From positions 51,060 to 115,059 of the forward strand of contig NZ_JARXXP010000022.1 in NCBI RefSeq assembly GCF_029893965.1: DNA of 64,000 nt, read 5' to 3'. Below are positions 1 to 9,187 of this stretch, piece after piece. This DNA is from Paenibacillus sp. PastM-3. Lineage in GTDB: Bacteria; Bacillota; Bacilli; Paenibacillales; Paenibacillaceae. Within the stretch, counting starts at the first letter, position 1. Each line of letters opens with the position of its first letter. The position numbers and the translations under genes were made by a program. Below the pieces are notes generated by a model. It searched no databases and was not told where the DNA came from. It saw only the letters and a program-made list of their open reading frames with translations.

Positions 1-247
1 AATGCTATATATTCCTCGGGGATTTGCTCATGGGTGCCTCACTGTAATTGAAGATTCTACCTTTTATTATTTGAGTGATAATAAATATTATCCTGAGTAT
101 GACTCCGGTATACGTTGGGATGATAAAGATTTAAATATTAATTGGGAGATGGATGGGAGCATTGAAGTGATTTTATCAGAAAAAGATAAACACTTAGGGA
201 GCTTTCAAAATTTTATAACAACACATGGTGCGATAGAAATTTTATAG
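1..247 (+). CDS. rfbC: dTDP-4-dehydrorhamnose 3,5-epimerase-like protein, C-terminal part
   Basis: The visible 81 residues match the C-terminal half of the RmlC/RfbC cupin family, which epimerises dTDP-4-keto-6-deoxyglucose at C3 and C5 on the way to dTDP-rhamnose. Recognisable elements are IPRGFAHG near the edge, then a YYPEYDSGIRWDD stretch and ILSEKDK near the end. The reading frame is open to the left edge, so the N-terminal half lies outside the window. In this setting it probably closes a surface polysaccharide or nucleotide-sugar locus. Related keto-sugar epimerases or isomerases of the same fold cannot be excluded from this half alone. Confidence 0.8.
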   Translation, partial: MLYIPRGFAHGCLTVIEDSTFYYLSDNKYYPEYDSGIRWDDKDLNINWEMDGSIEVILSEKDKHLGSFQNFITTHGAIEIL

Positions 248-607
248 TAAAATCGTTTGAGAGATGCTTTTTTCTCTTCAGGTAGGGTCACGTTTATTTT
301 TAACTATCTTTATAAAAACTCAGTTTATAAACTACCCCATACTGCTCTGCTACAATGCAAAGTGGTGGTGAAACCGTACAGCAGCGGAACAACATTTAAC
401 GAGTATATTAAAATGATCGGCAACGCCTTCGGCTATAATGGGCCCGAGGCCAAGGAGTCCTTGCAGGAAATCAAGCGCTGGTTTCACTGATTTTGACAAA
501 AAAACATAAAACATTTCACATTTCCACGGACAGCTTCTGACAAACAAATTAGTTATCCCGGTCTATAATTAGTTTCAAATCTAGTTATTTTCCGGGAGAG
601 AAGTCCT
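248..607. other. Intergenic stretch without a supported gene
   Basis: About 360 bases separate the epimerase from the next credible start. A 77-codon TTG-initiated open frame (257-490) crosses it, but it has no Shine-Dalgarno sequence and matches no family I recognise. Its C-terminal part reads like real protein, so it could be the tail of a decayed gene. No convincing terminator or promoter was seen here. Confidence 0.5.
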
Positions 608-763
608 ATGCCAAATTATTATTTCAAGGAAATCTGGACACCGCTGAAGTGGGTGAAGATACGGTTCTTCCGGGATGATGATGACCGGGTCTGGGTGAAG
701 TTCGGATGGCGGAGACGGCAGCTGCTGAATCGGCAGGAAGTGGAGAGCAAAACGGAGGCCTAA
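608..763 (+). CDS. Small basic protein of unknown function (51 aa)
   Basis: ATG at 608 is preceded by GGGAGAG about six to ten bases upstream, and the frame runs 51 codons to TAA at 761. The product is rich in Lys, Arg, Trp and Phe (KEIWTPLKWVKIRFF, then WVKFGWRRRQLL), with a DDDD stretch between two basic halves. I do not recognise a family. The stop codon lies in the loop of a strong terminator hairpin, which argues for a compact, independently transcribed gene. Function is unknown; a nucleic-acid or membrane-surface binder is possible but only guessed from charge. Confidence 0.55.
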   Translation: MPNYYFKEIWTPLKWVKIRFFRDDDDRVWVKFGWRRRQLLNRQEVESKTEA

Positions 764-778
764 GGGCCTCCGTTTTTC
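751..778. terminator. Rho-independent terminator, usable from both sides
   Basis: A perfect ten-base stem (AACGGAGGCC with GGCCTCCGTT) closes a TAAG loop and is followed by TTTT. The loop contains the stop codon of the 51-residue gene. Because the stem begins with AA and the convergent chemotaxis gene ends at 799, it may also stop transcription from the right. Confidence 0.85.
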
Positions 779-798
779 ATCTCTATCCAATATTTTAA

Positions 799-2487
799 TT
801 ACACCCTAAACCGCCCCAGCGCCCCCTTCAGCTCCTCCGAAGTCTCCACCAGCCCCGCCGCAGAGCGGCTAATCTCGTCGATTCCCTCAAGCTGCACTGC
901 AGTAGCGGCTGCGACCTGGTGCGAGTTCGTGCTGGTGGTGCGGGCGATTTCGGTGATGCTGGTGACGGAGGCGGTGATCTGCTGGATGCCGGCGGACATC
1001 TGCTCGGAGGCTGCGGCCATTTCTTCGATCTGGGCGGTGATCTGGCCGTTGGTCACGAGGATCTCCCGGAAGTTGTTGTCGGTATCATGCGCGATCTGCA
1101 GGCCGGACTGAACCTCACTGATCATTTGAGCGATAGCCTGCACAGACTGATGCATGCCGTTCTCCATCTGATGAACCAGCTCAGCGATACGGGCAGAGGA
1201 TTCCCCGGACTGTTCCGCCAGCTTGCGGACTTCGGTGGCTACGACGCCGAAGCCCCGGCCATGCTCGCCTGCCCGTGCGGCTTCAATCGAAGCGTTCAGG
1301 GCGAGGAGGTTGGTCTGACCGGCAATCTGCTGAATGACAGCGAGAATGGCCGAGATCTCCCGGGACTGTTCGTCCAGCTGGCGGATGACTCCGTCTGTCT
1401 CCTTTGCGGAGCGGCTGATCTGGTTCATCTGCTGGACAGTGCTGTTAACGAACCCGGCTCCGGCTTCCGCCTGCAGCCTGGAATGATGGGCAGACGCGGA
1501 AATGTCGGCGGCGCTTTCGGCCATCTTTTGGATTCCGATAGAGACCTCTTCCATAGCCAGCAGATTTTCGTTGCTGCTCTGGGTCTGCATCTCTGCACCC
1601 TGTGCAACCTCCCCGATGGCCAGGGCAATCTGCTTGGACTCGGCGGCCGTCTGCGTCGTAGCCTCTTTAATCGTGCCGGTTGCGTTACCCACCTTGGTTG
1701 CTGTCTCGAGGCCGTGAATGATCAGGGTCTGGAGACTATTTTTCATCTGATTATAGCTTGTGACCAGGTCACCGATTTCATCGCGGGTAGTATCTTGAAT
1801 CGAGACGGTGAAATCACCGCCGCCAGCATGCTGCAGTGCAGACGAGATTCTTCTGATCCGGGTTGTCATGCGGCGGATGAACAGCACCATAACCAGCACA
1901 GACAGAACCATTGCAATGATCATCATCCACACAAAATGCTGCATAAAGGAAGAGATAATCACATCAATCAGGCTTTGGGATGCACCTACATAGAAGATAC
2001 CAATGATCTCATTCTGCCCGTTCACGAGCGGCATGTAGGCAGTCTGGTAGGTCTGTCCCACCACATTGGCTTCCCCGTAATATTCTTCCCCTTTGATGAG
2101 CACCGCTTCATGAACAGCTTCCGAGACAGCAGTGCCGACCGCCCTCTGACCATCGTTCATTACATTGGTGGTTACCCGCTGATTCCCCTGAAAAAGAGTC
2201 ACCGTATCGCCAGTCAGCTCGCCGATTTCATCAACCAGCCCATGGTTCTCATTGATCCGCAGATCGCCCTTATAGAGCTGACCGTCCTTGATCTGCCAAG
2301 CTCCGGGGTATTTATATTCAAGGAACCGTTCAGCCAGCTTCAGATCGCTTCGCGCTTTCTCCCCGGCAAAGGAGGTAATTCCATTCTTCATCTCATTAAT
2401 GACGACAACCATCACAGCAGCCGAAAAGACCAGCAGCACGCCTATCAAAATCATGCTGATCTTGGTTCCGATACTTCGCCTATTCAT
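799..2487 (-). CDS. Methyl-accepting chemotaxis protein with periplasmic cache-type sensor
   Basis: Transmembrane chemoreceptor of 562 residues that senses an extracytoplasmic ligand and controls the CheA kinase. A first membrane segment (about residues 10-30) is followed by a roughly 150-residue extracellular domain that looks like a single cache sensor. A second membrane segment (182-205), a HAMP domain (205-257) and the long signalling coiled coil follow. The signalling tip is clear: QQIAGQTNLLALNASIEAAR followed by AGEHGRGFGVVA. ATG at 2487 is preceded by AGGAAAAGG. A sigma-D-type promoter lies upstream. The ligand cannot be told from sequence. Confidence 0.95.
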   Translation of the reverse strand: MNRRSIGTKISMILIGVLLVFSAAVMVVVINEMKNGITSFAGEKARSDLKLAERFLEYKYPGAWQIKDGQLYKGDLRINENHGLVDEIGELTGDTVTLFQGNQRVTTNVMNDGQRAVGTAVSEAVHEAVLIKGEEYYGEANVVGQTYQTAYMPLVNGQNEIIGIFYVGASQSLIDVIISSFMQHFVWMMIIAMVLSVLVMVLFIRRMTTRIRRISSALQHAGGGDFTVSIQDTTRDEIGDLVTSYNQMKNSLQTLIIHGLETATKVGNATGTIKEATTQTAAESKQIALAIGEVAQGAEMQTQSSNENLLAMEEVSIGIQKMAESAADISASAHHSRLQAEAGAGFVNSTVQQMNQISRSAKETDGVIRQLDEQSREISAILAVIQQIAGQTNLLALNASIEAARAGEHGRGFGVVATEVRKLAEQSGESSARIAELVHQMENGMHQSVQAIAQMISEVQSGLQIAHDTDNNFREILVTNGQITAQIEEMAAASEQMSAGIQQITASVTSITEIARTTSTNSHQVAAATAVQLEGIDEISRSAAGLVETSEELKGALGRFRV

Positions 2488-2551
2488 CCTTTTCCTGCTT
2501 CCCCCAGTCAGTCATATCCGGTATGTAAGTTAAGCCGCAGCTCTACTATAT

Positions 2552-2578
2552 TTATCGGCACAAAATAGTTATTCGTTA
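2552..2578 (-). promoter_or_regulatory. Candidate sigma-D (motility) promoter for the chemoreceptor
   Basis: On the minus strand TAAC, a 15-base spacer and GCCGATAA lie about 65 bases upstream of the chemoreceptor start. This fits the Bacillus sigma-D consensus TAAA-N14-16-GCCGATAT. Sigma-D control is usual for chemotaxis receptors in Bacillales, so sequence and context agree. Confidence 0.6.
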
Positions 2579-2766
2579 AAAATTAAACAATTTATATTTT
2601 AGATAATGACCGCTTAAGACAGTAATAGACAATATTTTCAAAAGTAGTTATGATGGAGCTTGTAGTTAAATTTTGAGAAAATATTACTAGGGGAGGGGCG
2701 TTGCAGTTACGCTAGAGGGTTGACAGACGATTTTTCAATCATTCACTGGGGAGTAGGAGATTAGGT

Positions 2767-5700
2767 ATGTATTCAAAGAGATTGCGCATGACTGTGTCGC
2801 TGATATTAGTATTTGTGTTGTCCTGCATGAATGTGCTGGGAGCATCCGCTGCTTCTTTAAAAGCCGGTTTAGCTTCCAATGAACAGGCTCAGGACGGCAC
2901 TCAATTCATTACAGTGAACAGTGTAGTAGATGTTACCTATTACGATCTTAAAGTTCTGCAGGATGTCCGGTTCATTCTTAGTAAGGATGGGACTGAAATC
3001 GCACGTGCTGTGAAGCCTAAGCAAGAGGCCAAGCTCACTGTGATGGACGCTGTATATACTTCCCTGGAATATAACCGTATTCCGTTTGCAGGCCTGGAAG
3101 CCGGCGGGGAATATACACTCCGGGCAGAATATGAAGGGGCAGGGGGCACGATTGTCACTCCGTCTGAGACTGTAAGGGTTCCATCATCGACCGGAATTGA
3201 CATTACCATTGAACGGATGGCTAAGGATTCCGACACTTATGTAAATGCCGGCAATGCGGAAGTCCGCAGCGACGATAAGAGCATTAGAATTACAGTACTA
3301 AGCAACGGGGTTCCTGCAGCCGGGGAATCTATCGCCATTTGGAATTCTTATTCCTCTACTTATTATACGGCAGATGACAAGGGCCAAATTCTGCTGCAGA
3401 ATAACGCCGGTGGTCTGGCTTTCCGCTCCGCAGTGTCCTTTATCCTGCTAAGACAAGGCAGCGAGCAATATGATGCTAAACCGTTCTATGTGACGGATCT
3501 GGAACAGCCGGGGACTTATACCGCTGCTATCCGTTATCTTGATGCAGACGGCAAGCTGCTGTCTAAGCACAGTGAAAGCTCCATGGTGCCGAACGGCTAC
3601 GTTGAGCGCTTCAGTGTACCGGGAATAGATGTCCTTGTACTGAGAACCGGCGAGGTTTCAGGAAGTGCGTTAACCCGCTTCACGACCAGCAATGAGACCT
3701 ATCTGTTTCAGATCGGGCAGACCACCTTGTATTCATCCGTCAGCGGGGTACATAAGGAAATTATTGAAGATGGCCGCAGTTACAGCCGGCTTAGTTTCAA
3801 TTACACATGGGACAATAAGCCGGTAAAGCTGGAGTCCATTAGTTTGATAGACAACAACCAGTACAAACAGATTAATACCGGATACAATGCAATAAGCCTT
3901 ACAACCCTTACAACCCCTGTGCTTCATGTAAAAAAAGATAGGGAATATGAATTTACCGCAATAGGTACGGTTCAGGGAGTGGACGGCAAAGTGGTGCTGC
4001 GCAAAAAAATTCAACCGACTGAAGTGGCAGAAGAGGTTACATATGCTGCCCATCCGGCTGATTTCAGCGCACTTACTCTTCAAGTTCCGGTCATCTATAC
4101 CGGAGCTGGACAGGTACATCTGTCCTATCTTAACAGCAAGTATAATTACAGCCAGATCAGCACTGCAATTCCTGCCGGTAACGGCAAGCTGTATGTCCAA
4201 AAAAATGAAGAGATTCACCGCCTGACAGCAAGTCCGGTTACTGAGTCCAGTCAATACAGCTATAACGCGGACCGGATTCTGCTGAAAGCCTTCTTCACTC
4301 CTTCCGAGAGCGTGTATTCTCTGAAGGCCGGCAGCAGCTATACGGCGCAGATTGATACGATTGTTACTGATCCTAACTACAATGGGGAGCCCGAAGCACG
4401 AAATGAGCTTGTACTGGGTGAAAATGTAATTAACCGTGTAGTAATGAAGGATGAATACGGTAATCTCCTTGATCTGCGTAGTTACAGGCTGGTCGTTGTA
4501 GACGGCAAGGGGGTTACCATTGCGGATGACTCGCTCAACTGGACAACCATGGAGCAGGACGGCAATCTTGAGCGGATCAACCAGCGTGACTGGAAGCCGG
4601 CAGCAGCAGGTGACTATAAAGTTCAGCTGTATTCGTCAGACTACATCAATGGACAACTTGTAAAAGGGCCTTTGCTTGCAGAAACGCAGCTCAAGGTTCT
4701 GCCCAAGAATGAACTGGATGTTGAAATCAGAGACAAGGACGGCAAGCTGGTTGATCTGGTGGACAAGCCGTACTTGACCGTTGACCAGGCTAATCAGATT
4801 ACAATTACTGTACGGCAGCATGTGACCGGCGGACAGGGAGCGCTGCAATCCGGCGTTAAGGTATACCGCTATGGCCAGCTTCTGGGAGAGACAGATGCAC
4901 AGGGGCAGTTCACTATCCCTGAGGATCAAGGCGTTTATCTCGGTGAGCTTCTGTTCAAGAAGCCCGCTTTCATGTTCAAGAAGGTGAACGTGGCGGTCAT
5001 TAATCCCGAGAATCAGGCGGTAGTAAGAGTACGGGGCCTGGACAAGGCTGAAGGCAACAGCTATGCCGGCGGTGTACCGCTGGATTATGCAAGTATTCAG
5101 GCCGTGGTCAAGAATCCGAACGGCTCCCATATCAACCAATCAACCTTCATTGATACTTCCGGAACGCAGGCCCTTCTGATTGTGGATTCCCCTTCTGTGG
5201 TAGACATTGACTTCATACGCTACAACCGGAGCTACACAGGGATTGAATCTAAATATGGGTACTATATGTACGGTTCGGTCCGCACGGAGCCGGGCAAAGA
5301 GTATTCACTTGTGCTGGATGCCAGACAAGAACAGCAGGAAGTCAGCAAAGTAATTCTGGACAGACCTGCTGAAGATCTTTCGGTTATAAGAAAAGACCTG
5401 GCTGGTGTGGAAAATGTACCTTATGTGGTTGACAGCAATGCAGTGAATGAGAATTACTTCTATGCTACGCAAGGGACGTACAGTATGCTGGCCCAGACAA
5501 CGTGGGGAACCTTTATCTACCGTGATAACGTGGTGGTCGGTACAGGGGACAATACGCTGGTGCTCGATGATTCTGCGGCTGGCTTGGCTACTGTAGTCGC
5601 ACCGGAAACGGCGGCGATTTACAGAGTCGAATATACGACACCTAATCAATCGAAGCTGAGCAGCTATGTGCATAATATCAATCAGATTCAATTGACGCCT

Positions 5701-8043
5701 GGTGATGTAACCATCCAAATGGATCAATCCATTGGAGCTACAGAATATCAGTTTAATATTCATTTTGCACCAGGTTCATTGAAGGCCGGAACGCTTACCG
5801 AGCTTACAACGCAGACGCTGCAGGGGCTTGATATTGTGGGGCTGCAGGACGGTAAGGTGAAGATAGCGCCAGGGGCAGGCTACATGCAGATTGGACTGGT
5901 TGATACTGCAGGTAATCAGATCGGACAGATCAAGAAGCCGCAGATTCTGGTTACTAACGGAGGCTGGTCTAACGGATACAAATACCTTTCCCCGGAGGCA
6001 GCTTCCTACGAAATACAGGATGAGTCCGGTAAAACCCTGATTTCAGATGTATCCGGAGGTTATCCTTTATACGTTTCTACGTACACTTTTGACGCTTATA
6101 ATGGTTATCATGAGCTTCCTACGGGTACGTATGTAATCAAAGCTTCGGTGACAATTGACGGACAGCAGTATACCCTGAATAAGAAGGTTATGCTAGAAAC
6201 AACAACAGGTACAGTTACCAATCCTGGACAGGAAACTCCGGGCACCGATAACGGAAACAACAACGGAAACAATGGCAACAACAATGGCAATAACGGCAAT
6301 AACAGCGGACCCGGACCGGGTGCTGGTCCGGTTGCACCGGCCCCGACTTCAGCTCCAGCAGCTGGCAATTCCGAGAACGTACAGAAGCAGAATGACAAGC
6401 TGCAGGACTTGCTGACCAGTACCACAGGTTCGGCAGCAGATAAAGCGGCAGCAGCACAAACGGCCATCAGCAGTATTGCGGATTCGTTCAAAGCTGCGTC
6501 AACCGCAGCAGAAGCTGAGCAGAGCAGCAAGAGTCTCTCGCAGGCGATGAATACAGCATCAGACTTGCTGGCAACCATTCAGGATCCTGCAGCCAAGCAA
6601 AAGATTGTTGACTCGATTGCAGAGCTTGTTGGAAGTGCGCCTTATCTGCTGAGCAAAATGGACAGCTCCGACAAAGCGGTTACACTGGCGAATACGCTAA
6701 TTGACAATGCAGCGGCAGTACTGAACAATGCGCAGGGAGTATCGGCAGACGAGATACAGAAGCTGAAAGCTAATGTCATCACCTCAAGCCAGTCAGCGCT
6801 TAACAAAGCGGGAGAGGTTACGATTGCCAAAGCTAATGTAACGGTTGAAGGCAATGCGGTTTCTTCACAGCTTGATGAATCGCTGATCAGTGCACAGATC
6901 CAATCTGCGAAGCAGGCCCTGTCGGATCTCTCCAAGAATCTGACCAGTAAGCTGGGAGCAGGAAGTGCCGCTGAGCTGAAGGCAGGTATTACTGTTAAGG
7001 TGCCGGCAGTTGAAGAAGGGATTCATAAGCTGAACACCTCACTTCCGTCGGATATCCTTACACTGATTAAAGACAATGATATTTCCGGTTTGAAAATCGA
7101 GATGGACCAGACAGCCTTCACTATTGAAGCAGATACCTTCGGTCCGCTTGCGGCAGGACAGACTATTAAACTGGCGGCAGAGGTTGTTGAAAATGCTGTC
7201 GTTACCAAACCAAGTCAGGCTGATCCGCTGGCAAGTATTCCGGTAATGGAATTCAGTGCGTTTATAGGAGCTGAGCAGGTGAAGAGCTTCAACAAACCAA
7301 TTGATGTAACCTTTGATGTGTCGGCAATAGATACATCCAAATACTCTGAAGCGAACCTGGAGAATCTGACAGTGTATTTACTAAATGAGGAGAGTCTTAC
7401 ATGGGAGGCTGTCGGAGGAAAATATGACCCGGTTACCCGGACAGTGACAGCACCAAGAGGACACTTCAGTAAGTATACGGTAATGCTGGCTAAGGCTGCA
7501 TTCACAGATGTAGCGGCAAGCCACTGGGCTGTGCAGGAAATTAACTATCTGCTTAATAAGGGAATCCTGGATCAGACTGCACAGTTCCGTCCGGCAAGCG
7601 CAATTACGCGCCAGGAATTTGCAGCCATGATTGCCCGGGCTTATGGTCTTAGCGGTGAAGGTCTGACGTTGCCGTTCAAGGATGTTGCCTCAGCTAATCC
7701 TTATTATCATGATATTGCTGCTGCTTATGCTGCAGGCATTATTACCGGCAAATCAGCCAGTGTCTTTGAACCTCAGGCAACCATTACCCGTGAGGAGATT
7801 GCAACGATGCTTGCCCGGGCGCTTACCGGCTTTAACGGCCAGCAAGCCGTATCCCAGCCTGCATCTGTAAATGCCGTCTTTACAGATGCAGCCAAGATAT
7901 CCAAATGGGCAGCGGCAAGCGTAGCTTTGACCAAGAATATCCGGCTGATTGAAGGCTTCGAGGATCAGAGCTTCCGTCCGGCGCAGACAGCGAGCAAAGC
8001 GGAGGCGGCTGTGTTAATCTACCGTCTGTATCAATTGAAATAG
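2767..8043 (+). CDS. Large secreted S-layer homology (SLH) domain protein, 1758 aa
   Basis: A signal peptide (RLRMTVSLILVFVLSCMNVLG, cut near ASA-A) is followed by about 1100 residues of beta-rich, Ig-like or carboxypeptidase-regulatory-like segments. An Asn/Gly linker near residues 1155-1185 (GNNNGNNGNNNGNNGNN) and a Pro/Ala spacer follow. Next comes a roughly 200-residue Ala/Ser-rich, probably helical region. Three SLH repeats close the protein (about 1578-1620, 1638-1680, 1702-1745; e.g. FTDVAASHWAVQEINYL). SLH repeats normally bind pyruvylated secondary wall polysaccharide, so it should be anchored to the wall. ATG at 2767 is preceded by GGGGAGTAGGAG. Ligand or role of the large ectodomain is unknown. 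Confidence 0.9.
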   Translation: MYSKRLRMTVSLILVFVLSCMNVLGASAASLKAGLASNEQAQDGTQFITVNSVVDVTYYDLKVLQDVRFILSKDGTEIARAVKPKQEAKLTVMDAVYTSLEYNRIPFAGLEAGGEYTLRAEYEGAGGTIVTPSETVRVPSSTGIDITIERMAKDSDTYVNAGNAEVRSDDKSIRITVLSNGVPAAGESIAIWNSYSSTYYTADDKGQILLQNNAGGLAFRSAVSFILLRQGSEQYDAKPFYVTDLEQPGTYTAAIRYLDADGKLLSKHSESSMVPNGYVERFSVPGIDVLVLRTGEVSGSALTRFTTSNETYLFQIGQTTLYSSVSGVHKEIIEDGRSYSRLSFNYTWDNKPVKLESISLIDNNQYKQINTGYNAISLTTLTTPVLHVKKDREYEFTAIGTVQGVDGKVVLRKKIQPTEVAEEVTYAAHPADFSALTLQVPVIYTGAGQVHLSYLNSKYNYSQISTAIPAGNGKLYVQKNEEIHRLTASPVTESSQYSYNADRILLKAFFTPSESVYSLKAGSSYTAQIDTIVTDPNYNGEPEARNELVLGENVINRVVMKDEYGNLLDLRSYRLVVVDGKGVTIADDSLNWTTMEQDGNLERINQRDWKPAAAGDYKVQLYSSDYINGQLVKGPLLAETQLKVLPKNELDVEIRDKDGKLVDLVDKPYLTVDQANQITITVRQHVTGGQGALQSGVKVYRYGQLLGETDAQGQFTIPEDQGVYLGELLFKKPAFMFKKVNVAVINPENQAVVRVRGLDKAEGNSYAGGVPLDYASIQAVVKNPNGSHINQSTFIDTSGTQALLIVDSPSVVDIDFIRYNRSYTGIESKYGYYMYGSVRTEPGKEYSLVLDARQEQQEVSKVILDRPAEDLSVIRKDLAGVENVPYVVDSNAVNENYFYATQGTYSMLAQTTWGTFIYRDNVVVGTGDNTLVLDDSAAGLATVVAPETAAIYRVEYTTPNQSKLSSYVHNINQIQLTPGDVTIQMDQSIGATEYQFNIHFAPGSLKAGTLTELTTQTLQGLDIVGLQDGKVKIAPGAGYMQIGLVDTAGNQIGQIKKPQILVTNGGWSNGYKYLSPEAASYEIQDESGKTLISDVSGGYPLYVSTYTFDAYNGYHELPTGTYVIKASVTIDGQQYTLNKKVMLETTTGTVTNPGQETPGTDNGNNNGNNGNNNGNNGNNSGPGPGAGPVAPAPTSAPAAGNSENVQKQNDKLQDLLTSTTGSAADKAAAAQTAISSIADSFKAASTAAEAEQSSKSLSQAMNTASDLLATIQDPAAKQKIVDSIAELVGSAPYLLSKMDSSDKAVTLANTLIDNAAAVLNNAQGVSADEIQKLKANVITSSQSALNKAGEVTIAKANVTVEGNAVSSQLDESLISAQIQSAKQALSDLSKNLTSKLGAGSAAELKAGITVKVPAVEEGIHKLNTSLPSDILTLIKDNDISGLKIEMDQTAFTIEADTFGPLAAGQTIKLAAEVVENAVVTKPSQADPLASIPVMEFSAFIGAEQVKSFNKPIDVTFDVSAIDTSKYSEANLENLTVYLLNEESLTWEAVGGKYDPVTRTVTAPRGHFSKYTVMLAKAAFTDVAASHWAVQEINYLLNKGILDQTAQFRPASAITRQEFAAMIARAYGLSGEGLTLPFKDVASANPYYHDIAAAYAAGIITGKSASVFEPQATITREEIATMLARALTGFNGQQAVSQPASVNAVFTDAAKISKWAAASVALTKNIRLIEGFEDQSFRPAQTASKAEAAVLIYRLYQLK

Positions 8044-8062
8044 CAGGATACAATAAAACTGG

Positions 8063-8108
8063 CAGGGCAGCAGTAATCCTACTCGGGATCATTGCTGTCC
8101 TGTTTTTT
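8063..8108 (+). terminator. Rho-independent terminator of the SLH protein gene
   Basis: A fifteen-base imperfect stem, CAGGGCAGCAGTAAT with ATCATTGCTGTCCTG including wobble pairs, is followed by six T residues. Confidence 0.8.
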
Positions 8109-8169
8109 GTGGCTTATTATGGTAAAGTATTTCATTATTAAGTAAATGATCTTTTATAGGAGCGGAAGC

Positions 8170-8532
8170 ATGGAACAAGCTAAAAAAGCCCTGCTGAGGA
8201 ACCTTGCCGTGTTCTCCTTAATCCTGAGCATCGGGTACAGTCTTATCATAACCAATAGGAGTAACTCATTATTGTCTACACCGTATGTCAGCGGCCCGGG
8301 AGATGCTGTTGTATTTGTGCTGTTTTTTCTGATCTTGTACATGTGTCATATTGTGCTCAGTCTGTTGCATTACCTTATATTTAGGAACGGAGCATGGAAG
8401 CTTTCCGTAAAAATGATCATTTTTAACGGTACAGTAGCCGCTATGATTGTCATCTTGTACTCGTCATGGAATGAGCCTGTTGTGTTGTTACTACTCATTA
8501 CTCCGCTGGTCTTCTCTCTTAGGTTATCGTAA
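8170..8532 (+). CDS. Small integral membrane protein of unknown function
   Basis: About 120 residues with four hydrophobic segments (around NLAVFSLILSIGYSLII, VVFVLFFLILYMCHIVLSLL, MIIFNGTVAAMIVILY and VVLLLLITPLVF). ATG at 8170 is chosen because AGGAGCGG lies just before it; an in-frame ATG at 8146 has no such site. No family is recognised. It ends with a single TAA, and the same reading frame continues after it into another membrane ORF, so the two may be halves of one ancestral gene. Confidence 0.55.
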   Translation: MEQAKKALLRNLAVFSLILSIGYSLIITNRSNSLLSTPYVSGPGDAVVFVLFFLILYMCHIVLSLLHYLIFRNGAWKLSVKMIIFNGTVAAMIVILYSSWNEPVVLLLLITPLVFSLRLS

Positions 8533-8544
8533 ACGAAGGAATCG

Positions 8545-8781
8545 TTGAATGGGAGTGCCGGACTTGCGAGGATTATTACGGTTCCGATTACGCTAGTTAT
8601 TAATTTGCTGCTTATTGCTTTTGGACATCCGTTAAGCCTGAGACTAAAGAGGCTGTCTTACAAGGTTTTACTGAGGGCATTTATCATGATCATCACGCTG
8701 GCAGTTACGCTATACATGTATCCGCAGGAAAGCGGGCCGGCTGTTGTTGATGTACTGTGGGACAAGCTGGCTGGAAAGTGA
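8545..8781 (+). CDS. Small membrane protein, TTG start, possibly the continuation of the preceding ORF
   Basis: The frame of the previous gene reopens after its TAA. TTG at 8545 follows GAAGGA at short distance and gives 78 residues with two hydrophobic segments (ARIITVPITLVINLLLIAFG and LLRAFIMIITLAVTLYMYP). The nearby ATG at 8549 leads to an early stop, so it is not the start. Either this is a separate small gene or the pair is one protein broken by a nonsense codon. No recognised family. Confidence 0.45.
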   Translation: MNGSAGLARIITVPITLVINLLLIAFGHPLSLRLKRLSYKVLLRAFIMIITLAVTLYMYPQESGPAVVDVLWDKLAGK

Positions 8782-8806
8782 GATCAGGAGAGGAGGAGAG
8801 AAGCGT

Positions 8807-9109
8807 ATGAATAAGTCATTTAAAAAAATATGGATTATCTCCATCTATATGAATATCGTTTCTATTGTCTTCTTCTTTATGCTGGTTAATCGATTCTTTA
8901 TAGATGGAATGATTATGGATTTGGTGAGTACAGCTATTCTATTGTTTTTCGGAGGTCCTTCAGCTCTCTTAATTATAGTCTCAACTACAATATTCACCGC
9001 AGGCTGGAAACCACGCAGTAAAGCGGGATATGTAGCGGCGTCCTTCATTATTGCTGCCCTCCTGGGACTTGCCGGATATCTCTTTTCATACGTAAAGTAC
9101 CTCTGGTAA
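8807..9109 (+). CDS. Small membrane protein of unknown function (100 aa)
   Basis: ATG at 8807 is preceded by the strong site GGAGAGGAGGAGAG, so upstream in-frame starts are not needed. Three hydrophobic segments are visible (IWIISIYMNIVSIVFFFMLV, MDLVSTAILLFFGGPSALLI, and AASFIIAALLGLAGYLF). It lies 25 bases after the preceding small membrane gene and before a terminator, so the three small genes probably form one transcript. No recognised family. Confidence 0.6.
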   Translation: MNKSFKKIWIISIYMNIVSIVFFFMLVNRFFIDGMIMDLVSTAILLFFGGPSALLIIVSTTIFTAGWKPRSKAGYVAASFIIAALLGLAGYLFSYVKYLW

Positions 9110-9114
9110 AAGAA

Positions 9115-9170
9115 AAAGCCCGCCCCGGCACCCGTTATCATTTAACGGATACCCTCAGGCGGGCTTTCTT
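9115..9170. terminator. Bidirectional rho-independent terminator
   Basis: AAAGCCCGCC pairs with GGCGGGCTTT over ten bases, with an inner CCGTTA/TAACGG hairpin. A-rich bases precede and T-rich bases follow. It separates the membrane genes from the convergent hpt gene. Confidence 0.85.
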
Positions 9171-9187
9171 CTAAACCAATATACAGT

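Noticed and set aside
257..490. 77-codon ORF after the epimerase
   Set aside because: TTG start without a ribosome site; the C-terminal half might be a gene remnant but nothing identifies it.
919..2568. 549-codon open frame opposite the chemoreceptor gene
   Set aside because: Antisense shadow of a GC-biased coding region; no ribosome site and no recognisable domain, while the minus-strand gene has all MCP motifs.
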